64,000 bases of DNA, taken from NCBI GenBank assembly GCA_037367405.1, contig JAZKJV010003370.1, forward strand, positions 124,001 through 188,000. Reading direction: 5' to 3'. This stretch comes from Ottelia alismoides. Lineage: Eukaryota > Streptophyta > Magnoliopsida > Alismatales > Hydrocharitaceae. Below, piece by piece: positions 1 to 9,500 of this stretch. Position 1 is the stretch's first letter, and every line of letters begins with the position of its first letter. Below the pieces are notes generated by a model that saw only the letters and a list, made by a program, of their open reading frames with translations, did not search any database and was not told where the DNA came from. The position numbers and the translations under genes are program-made.

Positions 1-1146
1 AGTACGTGGGTTTAGGGTCAATCTGAGCTCCATGAGAGCCAGTTCACAGAGTCCACCATTGAGACAATCACTGAGGAATCTCCACAAGTGTGGGAGGTGA
101 ATGGGATTTGGTACACCAATGACCCCAACACCGCCCAACGACAGCGATAGTAGCGCCCCCATTACCCACAACATAGAAAGTACCCCCCCTCAGTCCTAGT
201 ACCTCTAGTTTCCCTCCCCTCAGCAGCATGAGTCGAGCCATCAGGGCCCCCTTAAGTATCAGAAGTACCCCCTTCAGCTGAGCCAGTACCGTCAGCGGGT
301 CCATCAGGGACCTAAAAAAATCTCATCGGATTCAACAACAACCTCCCCAGAGGTAGGATCATGAGGCATCATCTTCTGGCACCTCTGACTTTCAGAGGAT
401 CTTAGATGAATTGAAACTCATCCGCAATAGCAGCATGATCAAAGAGTTGATCTCAATTGGGTTTCACATTGGAGGATGAGTGTATTGCCCCCTAGGACCT
501 CCATCCCAGCACAGGTTTAGGTTAACCCCAATAACCTGAACTAAGGACAGACTAATGAGCCCGCACCTGTGGAGAGCTCAGAGGAGGAGCATCCTAGAAG
601 CACCACCATCTACAGGATAACCGAGGGGATTCGGATCCCCAAAAATCCAAAAAAAATAAAAAATCCAGAAAATCCAAATAGATGAATAAAGTGACATCGA
701 GCGTTACCTCCAGTAGTGAGTCTTCAAGAGATGACATGTCTTCCATGGACGCAACACCACCAATAGTTTTTCTAGTAGTTTTAGTGTCTTTTTCTGCATG
801 TCAGTCGAGTTCTGTAAATAGTCCAAGTCATAGTCCAGGTCATGTACAATGACATTTTGATTTCAATAAAAAACTCAGATGATGATATTTCTGCTTTACA
901 TCATGAGATCCCAATAATCCCTTTACCTTAGGACTTGTCAAAGGGAAATAAGAAAATTTCTGAAAAATGATAAAGATTCCTTGGAGATGGTAAGGATGTG
1001 TCATGAGAATGTCAAAGTTGAGATCCCTTTCCTCAAATTAGTGGATATGTTTCATGCATTCATATAGTATCTAAAGGTGAGATGCACACCTATTAGGACT
1101 AGCAGGAAAAAGAACGAGAGGACAATGAAACATGTGTTGTCCATAT
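1..1146 (+). pseudogene. gag: B gag 3' half and start of protease region, degenerate
   Basis: No long frame is open, but short peptides match the gag of A and C. Around 73-127 the translation gives EVNGIWYTNDP, equivalent to the INGLWY motif in A and C. Around 1000-1135 it gives [15 protein letters not shown] and KHVLS, which match the residues just upstream of the protease in A ([18 protein letters not shown]). Stops and frameshifts are frequent, for example a stop inside the YLKVRCTP block. The piece ends at the target duplication of element A, and the homology continues at 17972. Gag would form the virus-like particle; this copy cannot. Confidence 0.75.
1142..1146. repeat. Target site duplication of element A, left copy (CATAT)
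   Basis: CATAT at 1142-1146 flanks the left LTR (starting TGATAACC at 1147). It is repeated exactly at 17967-17971 after the right LTR. Confidence 0.95.
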
Positions 1147-2419
1147 TGATAACCGCCCAACAACCTTGGTTAATTCGGTCAAATTAATTGTCCAAATTAA
1201 TTAGATGTCGTTCGTTGCAGTCGGATACGAGGGGCTAATAAAAAACCACTTAAATCAGATTTGAGTCAATTTCAAGCGGTGATTTTTTTTACTTGGTGAA
1301 GTCCAAGGTCGATCTCAGGGAGGCATCTGTCTCCTTAGGTGAATTTTAGCAAGTATCCAAGTGTGTGATTTTCGGAGAATTATATTTTTTTGGCCTTTTC
1401 AATTTCTATGAAGACTTATGCAAAAATGCAGGCCAATTTAAAGTTTAATTTAATTAAAATATCAAATGAAGTCCAAAAATTCTAAAAATTGGCCAGATGA
1501 TTAATTATGATGAAAATGCGTTACCCTAATTTTTTTGGATTTTTCAGACACTAAATGGATTTACTGGAAATTAAATATGCAGACAGGGTGATTATCAATA
1601 TTTAATTTTTTAAAAATAACAAACCACAATTTTTTCAAGAACTAAAATTATCCTAGATAGCACTAATGACAAGGGATCCACAAAAATTGAAAGATCTGAA
1701 TTTCAATGTGAAATGAATTAATTAAAATTAATATAAGAAAATCACTCAACAATTTATTTAGGCCTCGATATATGTGCAAATGACATGAAATTTTTATAGT
1801 ATGTTAAGAATACTGTCCTTAAGCTACTGTGATTTTTTGATGATTTTTGGAAGCACAGAGAATTAACTACAAATTAAAAGGTGTCACTGGGCAAAATATG
1901 TCAAAAATGCACCAATTAATTCATTAATAATTCTACTGAAATTATAAAAATGTGACACGTGGTCCAATAGACAGAGGACAAGTTTCTCAACAAAATGCAA
2001 TTTTTAGATTCGCAAAATGATGTGGAATGCAACCTAGGGATGCGTGCAAACACAAGGGTATAAATGCAATACAGGAAAATAAAAATACAATAAACAAATA
2101 TGCGGACATGGACTAAAATGCAATTACTTATAATGCTGGGGACTCGAGTGCAATTTTTCCAACCAGCACGTGCTCCTCACGTGGGCTCAGCTTCACAGGG
2201 ACCTTTTTACAAATATGGAAAGTCCCGGGGGCCTCTGTGTAAATTTCCCAGGCCGCACGTGCTCCTCACGTGGGCGGCCTAGGCTCGGATGGCTACGGAG
2301 GCTCGGGGCTAGGCTCGGACGACTCTGGAGGTCTGGAGTGAGGCTCGGAGAAGCTTCGGGCTGTCCGAGCCTAGGTTCGGGGAAGAGGCTCGGACTCTTT
2401 CGACGTGGCTCGCTGAGGG

Positions 2420-2445
2420 CCCTTGGATCAAGATTGATCCAAGGG
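2420..2445. repeat. Perfect GATC palindrome in the A LTR
   Basis: Arms CCCTTGGATCAA and TTGATCCAAGGG (12 bp, perfect) are separated by GA. It is one of four such palindromes in this LTR. Confidence 0.8.
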
Positions 2446-3440
2446 GTGTCGGTGCTGACGCGTGGCTCGATCAAAGATCGTCAGATCTACGTTGATCTGA
2501 CGGCTCCTGGCTGCTCCAGATGTCGATGACGTGGAGGGCTACGCGCCGTTAGATCAGGAAGGATCCAACGGTACTGGTGAAGCACGGCTGAGTGCGACGT
2601 GGAACGAAGTCTACTGTTCGATCAAGGTGATCGAACGGCAGCTGGAGCTTCTCCTTCAACGGGCCTCCGCCGCCTGCGGAGGAGATGGTTGGGCTCCGAC
2701 GAGGTGGCGTGAGCTCCGCCCGTTCCTCCAGATGCCGATGAAGCTCTCTGAGGTGTCGGAGGTATCCCAGTAGGAGCGTGGCGATGCGGCGAAGGCACTG
2801 ATGGTCCCAGGAGCTGGAGAGGGCCGTCGGAGGTTGCTGACGACGAAGCTCGAAGTCGTCTCCAGCAAAGTTCCGATCAGTGACAAAAGAAGTACCTGCA
2901 AGGGTCAGAAGACTAGCCGAAGCTCGGGCTTGCACTTGTGGAGGTGGGAGGATGGTTGGCGAGGCCTAAGGCAGAGGGAGGTGATCTGACGACGGTGCTC
3001 CGGCCAAGTGGCGGAGCTGGAGATCGATGGATGGTGGAGTGGAGTGTTTGAAGGTGCGGAGGGGTCAGCGAGGATGAGAGCTCCGTCACGGAGCTCGGCG
3101 GAGTGAAGGCGAAGTGCGAAGATGATCGTGGACGCGTAATAAAATCGGAGAAGACAAAGAAAAAAATAAGAAAGAGATCGGAGGGGGAATGGAGGGTTCA
3201 CCTGGGGATTGGACCTCCCTCTTGGGGTCCAGGTCGTCGCTCGAGGGACCGGTGGTGTCCCGAGCTCGTGCAGCATCGCGGAGGAGCGGCTGCGACACGG
3301 CGGAGGTGTCGTGGATCTCGCCGGAGAAGAAGCCCTTCTTCGCTCGAAGAATCGTCAAATTGCTGTCACCAATTGGAGGATCTGAGCTCAGGGAAGCTCT
3401 CTGGAGTGGCGGATAGCCATGACGGTGGCTGGTGTTGGTG

Positions 3441-3450
3441 TATTTATAGG
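3441..3450 (-). promoter_or_regulatory. TATA box of the A 3' LTR
   Basis: The minus strand reads CCTATAAATA, a strong plant TATA box, about 1.29 kb into the LTR. The 5' LTR has the same box at 16669-16678, and C and D have equivalents. This leaves about 2.3 kb of LTR downstream. Confidence 0.6.
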
Positions 3451-3690
3451 ATGGAGGTGGCAGCAGTGTTGGCGATGAGGCGAGGTTCATGGGCGTCATG
3501 GAGCGACTCTGGTGGTCGTAGTGGGGAGTGAGGTAGCTGGCGAGGATGAGGGACGAGTGGGTGACATCGTGGAGGTGGTGGTGCTTGTCTGCAGTGGTCT
3601 AGGCGCTGCCAAGAATAGGAAGGGGGCGCCCCTCCCGCAAGACAGGGAACGTGGGAAAGAGGGGCACCCGGAGGTAGGAGACGAAGTCTC

Positions 3691-3718
3691 CACCGTTGGA
3701 TCTTGTGATCCAACGGTG
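3691..3718. repeat. Perfect palindrome CACCGTTGGATC-N4-GATCCAACGGTG
   Basis: There are 12-bp perfect arms with a TTGT loop. Close versions occur in C (42473-42500) and E (34513-34538), so the design recurs across families. Confidence 0.8.
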
Positions 3719-4186
3719 GTGATCGAAGAGGTAATGGCCGGGTAGGATTAGATCGGGGCGCGGTGATGATGGGCCGTGATCGCGCCACGTGGAGGGCGCT
3801 GGGCGAAGCGCGGGCGAGCGGCTTGGATGAGGAGATGGAGATGATCGAAGGGACGAGGAGCACCAACAGAAGAGCGGCTGTGATGGAGGGATCATGGGCT
3901 TGATCAGATGGTTCATATGCCGCCACGTGGCGAGCTCTGGAAGAGGCGCAGACGGGCGGATCAGATGAGGCCCTGGAGATGATCTAATGGCATGGATTTA
4001 AGGCGCACGTGGAAGCAGCTAGGCCGTTGGATCTATAGCGTAATCCAAGGGTTGTGGCTGTGGGCGACTGGGGCAAGGGGAGCGGGCCGCGTGGCGCAAC
4101 CAGAGGGCGCCACGTGGCCTGCTGTGAATGGCTGGAAGAAAATGAATGTGTAGAGAGAAGAGGGGGCCGAATTTGGAAAAACTCAA

Positions 4187-4231
4187 AACATGAAAGTTGT
4201 AGATCTCGATGAGATCTTCAACTTTCATGTT
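4187..4231. repeat. Conserved LTR hairpin (AACATGAAAGTTG type)
   Basis: The arm AACATGAAAGTTGTAGATCT at 4187 pairs with GAGATCTTCAACTTTCATG and the GTT that follows, ending at 4231, with few mismatches. Recognisable versions are at 17415-17459, 42971-43014, 30714-30758, 33973-34017 and 24493-24533. Confidence 0.75.
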
Positions 4232-4738
4232 GACCAAAGACAGAGATGAGGTCAAATATTATACATAAATACAAAGATACAAATATACATATATGTAGTA
4301 TACAAGGTGGCCCAAAAACCCAACTTTCTCATACGAGCTCCAAATTGGATGAAATTAGTCTCATTTGGAAGGTCCTTTAATGTGTAGTATTCTAAGAGTA
4401 AGTAGACCTAGTTCGGAGTTTGTATGAGGGATTTATATGCATTTTAGTGTACAGGGGTTCTAGGGCTTTATTGACTAATTTTCAAGGGGGATTTTTGGCA
4501 TTCTTCCCTATATGATTAACTAAGGAGTACATATTATAAGGAAGAGGTTATTTTAGTGAGTGGATATTTTACAAGGGATTTTGGCTTCTTATTTGAATGC
4601 GAATGGACTGCTAAATTGAATGTATTATGTGTGTATGCATGAATGCTATTTATGCATTATAAAGGGAAATATGCCTCTATTTACTCGGGAACAAGGCTCT
4701 ATTTTTGACTTTTGAAGTGATGAATCACAGATTCATCA

Positions 4739-4756
4739 ACCCCCTATACTTAAACC
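4739..4756 (-). other. Polypurine tract of element A
   Basis: The sense strand reads GGTTTAAGTATAGGGGGT immediately before the 3' LTR start TGATGAATC. This is the RNase H-resistant primer for plus-strand DNA synthesis. A short stem (TGCTTG/CGAGCA around GGGA) precedes it. Confidence 0.85.
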
Positions 4757-5001
4757 TTGCTCGTCCCCAAGCAACTAAATGAAATGCAAGAGTGAAATGA
4801 TTTTGGGTTCCATACCAAGGTCATGAACAAAAGTTAAAATGGAGCTTGACTCAACCTTTGGATTAATTGTGTGGCGGAACCTTATTTAGACCTGAACTTA
4901 AGACCTAACAGACTTCAAGTTCCACAAGTCTTCTATTCAAGACGCCTCAACAGTCAGGTCAGAACAAATCCTCAAATGTAAATTTCTGATGACTATGATT
5001 C

Positions 5002-5244
5002 TTACTTGTACTGTGTAAGTGATATGTAACTCTCCACATCAGAAATGGCTCGGAACCAGCCTCCTCTAACAAGGTAACTCAATAACCCGGTCCAGTAACT
5101 CTTTCCTCGAGGAGCGGGGTATTCCCTTCTAAGTTCAAGTGCGACCAACTCAAGAGGAGGGGGTAGAGAAGAGAATGGACGGTAGCCAGTGTAGCTACCT
5201 ATCCCGGGATGCCTAACCAGTGTAGCCAAGTCATCCAGCTGCAT
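5002..5244 (-). CDS. Short conserved reading frame downstream of pol (ORF X), element A
   Basis: This 80-codon frame starts MQLDDLATLVRHPG and contains LELVALELRREYP. I do not recognise it. Element C carries the same frame at 44102-43905 (MHISKEMQLDDLATLV...), and D carries the same nucleotides at about 55490-55202 with a frameshift. B has a degenerate trace near 23190-23260. No signal peptide, membrane segment or known motif is visible. Its position after pol is where some Athila elements keep an env-like gene, but it is far too short for that. It could equally be a conserved cis-acting noncoding block that happens to be open. Confidence 0.3.
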   Translation of the reverse strand: MQLDDLATLVRHPGIGSYTGYRPFSSLPPPLELVALELRREYPAPRGKSYWTGLLSYLVRGGWFRAISDVESYISLTQYK

Positions 5245-6112
5245 TTCTTTACTAGTATACAGACTCCGACAGGTATTTTATTTTTTCTTGGACCTGTCTG
5301 AATTTTTTTGGAGTTTTTACATTTTTTTTCAACAAAGTGCAGCATGTACATCAGGAGTTTTTCCTCTTGAGTCAGTAGACTATCCCTCTTTTGAAGCATT
5401 ATTGCAACCCACAGCACCCTGTCCTTAGATGTCAACACCACCAGACTAGGTTGAGATGCACTACCCTCCCTAGAGGAGGACGGATGTTTCCACCCGTGTG
5501 CTACTCCAAGCTAAAGGATTCTACCTCCTCACCACCTCATCAATGAAGAGCTACGTGCACAGTGCTTGTCCAAGTTAGTTCATTATCTAAAAAGAATCCT
5601 GCATATGCCCGAGATATTCTATTTAGACTAATCAAGATGACATGTGAACATAGACTTGCGGACTCAAAGAATTAAGTCCCTAGACCTGAGAAATCTTAAC
5701 TCCAGTTCCTATAAGGTTCCTCTGAAATTAGGTGGATTAAGGTCAAATCAAGTCCATCCTCAATATCTACTCATAACTTGGTCCAGAACCCACTAGCTTT
5801 TCACTTTGCCTGTGCAAAGTATGCAGATGACATGAATGAAAATGCAAGACTCTTTTCCTTTTGAAAATGCAATATAATATGCAAGAGTAAATAAAAAGCC
5901 TTTTTGTTTTATTTTTCTGGTATACATCATGTTTTACAACAAAAGTATGTTTTACACGAATTTTACAACTTTTCATACAAGTATTATACATATAGTACAT
6001 TTTTTTCGATTTTTTCCCACCCATAATTATTGTAAAATATACAAAAATACGCGAAACATACGCGAAAGTACGAGCTATGGGTAAAGTATATATGTAATAT
6101 ATACACGCCCCC

Positions 6113-6466
6113 CTATACTTAGCGTGTGCTATGTCCTCAGAGCACAAAGAGCGAGGAAAAAGACATAGCTCGTGCTAAGCTAAGAGAGCTAAAGTAATAA
6201 CAGTGTATAGAAGTCGTCTCGCCCCCCTATACTTAGGCTATGGCAGCCTAAGTGTAGAAGAAGATCAGAAAGTGAGGCGGACGAGGTAGGTCACGGAGAC
6301 AAGTGGGTGAATATACAATGCGGGCATCGGTCCCCCCTATACTTAGGTTCAGGTCAGCCTAAGTATCGGTAGAGTATGAGGACCAATGTGATCTGGAGAA
6401 TGTACAGTGAACCGACTCAGGTGACCCCTCCCCCCTATACTTAGGATCTGGTTATCCTAAGTATAG
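6113..6466 (-). repeat. Array of four PPT-like hairpins, element A
   Basis: Four inverted repeats, each followed in sense by a run of five or six G, lie at 6435-6466 (13-bp perfect arms CTATACTTAGGAT and ATCCTAAGTATAG, 6-nt loop), 6339-6366, 6227-6257 and 6118-6179 (longer arms around GAGGACATAGC). Each sense 3' arm plus its G-run reads AAGTATAGGGGG or a close variant, identical to the PPT core at 4739-4756. C, D and E have matching arrays, and B a decayed one. Confidence 0.85.
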
Positions 6467-6598
6467 TCCAAGATAATGGTTCGATGATATGAGGATGGGT
6501 TACTAGAGTCGCGGGGGAAAAGGATAGGATGTACAAGACTGATGGTATATACAGATGGGTCGGTCTGAATTTTTCGAGATGCTGCGGATGGCTGGAGT

Positions 6599-9500
6599 TC
6601 ACTGCTGCAAGGTCTCATACGTGGCTCGAGGTGTATCTGCTGTATCTGTCTCGCGCATGAATACAATCTCCTCAGCATGGACTAACTGCTCATTGGATTC
6701 GATGAAGTGCTTCAACAGCTGTCCATTCACTAGGAATGTCGGTGCGTCATCTGCGAGATCTGAGATCTCGACACATCCACTATCATGCACCGTACGGACG
6801 ACAAATGGTCCCGTCCACTTAGACTTCAACTTGCCTTGGAAAATCTTCAGCCTAGCATTGAACAGCCATACCTTCTGTCCAGGAACAAAGGTCTTTCGTC
6901 TGATATATCTATCATGCCAACGCTTCACCTTGTCCTTGTACAACAAACTGTTGTCATATGCACGGTTTCTGACTTCCACAAGCTCATTCAGATCCATATC
7001 TCTCTGCTTCTGTCCCAAGTGTGTGTTCCAGTTGACCTTCTTTATTGCCCATTCTGATTTGTGCACTAACTCTGCGGGCAAATGGCACGGCTTTCCGAAT
7101 ACCATTCGGAATGGGGAGGTGCCTAACGGTGTCTTGTAAGCCGTCCTATACGCCCAGAGGACTTGATCTAAGATCTGAGACCAGTCCTTCCTGTCCGGGC
7201 GGACAAGCTTTTGCAATATGGTCTTCACCTCCCTATTTGACACCTCAGCCATACCATTGGTTTGTGGGTGGTAAGGACTCGCGACACGGTGTTCGATGCC
7301 GTAGTCCTTCAGGAGTTTCTTCACCTTCCGATTCACAAAATGGCTACCCCCGTCTGATATCATCATTTTGGGGATCCCGAACCTAGAGATTATGTGCTCT
7401 CTGATGAATTTACAGACAGTCCTGCTGTCTGCGGCTTGGGTCGGGATAGCCTCCACCCATCTGGACAAATAATCTACCGCAAGAAGGATATATTCGAACC
7501 CGTGGCTGACAGGGAATGGGCCCATGAAATCGATGCCCCAGGCGTCAAAGACATCACAAATGATGACCAGCTGCATTGGCATCTCATCCTTGGAACCAAC
7601 GGTTCCTCCCATTCTCTGGCAAACTGGGCACGACTTCGCGAAGGCGGTGGCATCGCGAAATAGAGTCGGCCAGTAGAAGCCACACTGAAGTACCTTCCAT
7701 GCGGTCCTCTTCCCGGAGTGGTGTCCTCCTGCCTCCAAGCTATGGCATAAAGAAAGGATACTCTGGTATTCCTCCTGAGGAATACAACGTCTCCAGACAC
7801 AATCCGGTCCTTCAAAGAAAAGGATCGGATCCTCCCAATGGTAGTGTCTTGCATCCGACTTTAGTCGGTCAATTTGGTTCTTGGGCCAATCTTCGGGAAC
7901 TTTCTTGGAGACAAGATAATTCACGATATTGGCGTACCATGGGAGTGAGTCGATAACAAAAATCGACTCGTCAGGGAAGGAGTCTCGAATTGGTGAAACC
8001 TCGGAAGTATTAAGATCTTCGAGACGAGAAAGATGATTGACCACTACATTCTTCTTTCCAGGTTTATCACGGATGTCCAAATCAAACTCTTGGATAAGTA
8101 AAATCCATCGCAGAAGACGCGCCTTCGCGTCCTTCTTTGCCATCAAATACCGTAGTGCCGTGTGGTCAGTGAACACAGTTACCTTGGATCCGATTAGGTG
8201 AGATCTGAATTTGTCCAAGGCAAACACTACTGCAAGCATTTCCTTTTCCGTAACTGTATAGTTACGCTGAGCATTATCAAGCACTTTGCTTGCGTAGTGA
8301 ATTGCAAACGGGACGCCATCTCTTCTTTGTCCCAACACAGCCCCAACAGCATAATCAGAGGCGTCTGTCATGATCTCAAAGGGTAGAGACCAATCTGGGG
8401 CTTGTAGGATGGGTGCGTCCATAATCATTCCTTGTAAAAGCTTAAAGGCCTCAAGACATTTGTGATCTACAACAAACTCCATGTCTTTGCCTAAAATCTC
8501 AGTTAGCGGTCGGGCAATTTTAGAAAAATCTTTGATAAATCTCCGATAAAATCCCACATGCCCGAGGAACGACCGCAACTGCCTTACGTTGGTTGGTGGT
8601 TGGAGTCGCCTGATCACGTCCACCTTGGCAGGGTCAACCTCCATTCCTCTCTTGGAGATGACATGCCCCAACACTATGCCCTCCGTCACCATGAAGTGAC
8701 TTTTCTCCCAGGAGAGCACCAGATTAACCTCACAACATCTTTTGAGGACTCGGTCTAGATTCCTAAGACAGGAATCGAAAGAATCGCCGTGGACCGAGAA
8801 GTCATCCATGAAGACTTCCAGGAATTCGCCAACCATTTCGGCGAATACAGCAATCATGCACCTTTGAAAAGTACCTGGAGCATTGCATAGCCCAAAAGGC
8901 ATGCGCCTGAAAGCATAGGTACCAAAGGGGCATGTAAACGTGGTTTTTTCCTGGTCCTCTGGAGCTATGGCTACTTGATTGTAGCCCGAGAACCCATCTA
9001 GGAAGCAGAAGAACTCTTTCCCCACTAGTCTCTCTAGGATCTGATCAATGAACGGTAGGGGGAAGTGATCCTTCTTCGTCGCGGCATTCAGGCGTCTATA
9101 ATCCACACAGACACGCCACGACGTGGGTACTCTTGTCACGATCTCTTCTCCATCCTCGTTGGTGGTCGTCTGAATTCCCGACTTCTTCGGGACAACATGG
9201 ATTGGGGCCACCCACTTAGAGTCGGATATTGGGTAAATGAAACCCGCGTCGCACCATTTTTCTATCTCTTTCTTCACAACCTCTCGTAAATTTGGATTCA
9301 ACCGGCGTTGGAATTCACGAGAGGGTTTGGCTTCATTCTCCAAGTAAATATGGTGCAAACACAGAGCGGGATTTATCCCGTGGAGATCGGAAATGCTCCA
9401 GCCTATCACCTTGCGTTTCTTTTCCAGGATCTCTAGCAAGCGAGATTCCCGCTTCTCGGTCAATTGCGAACTGATGATGACCGGAAATTTCTTGTCTTGG

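Larger units (their letters stand above)
1147..4738 (-). repeat. Element A 3' LTR
   Basis: This 3592-bp LTR reads TGATGAATCTGTGATTCATC at its sense 5' end (4738 downward) and ends ...GGTTATCA at 1147. It matches 14376-17966 along its whole length. It carries a conserved hairpin at 4187-4231, a TATA box at 3441-3450, at least nine CACGTG G-boxes (1956, 2167, 2178, 2256, 2267, 3786, 3924, 4006, 4111), GATC-centred palindromes (2420-2445, 2479-2502, 2616-2636, 3691-3718) and a splice-donor-like TGCAGGTA (complement at 2893-2901). Open frames inside the LTR are GC-rich chance frames or leader sequence; none matches a known protein. Confidence 0.95.
4757..6598 (-). other. Element A noncoding tail between pol and PPT
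   Basis: This 1.84-kb tract has no env-like frame. It holds a short conserved reading frame (5244-5002) and an array of four PPT-like hairpins (6113-6466). Much of it aligns with the tails of C and D, including the hairpin region and the stretch around 5085-5530. Confidence 0.8.

Noticed and set aside
6113..6466. CRISPR-like repeat array
   Set aside because: The repeats are inverted, variably spaced hairpins within a plant retrotransposon tail, with no spacer structure.
4757..6598. env-like third gene as in some Athila elements
   Set aside because: No frame longer than about 126 codons, and no signal peptide or transmembrane segment supported by a homologue in C or D.
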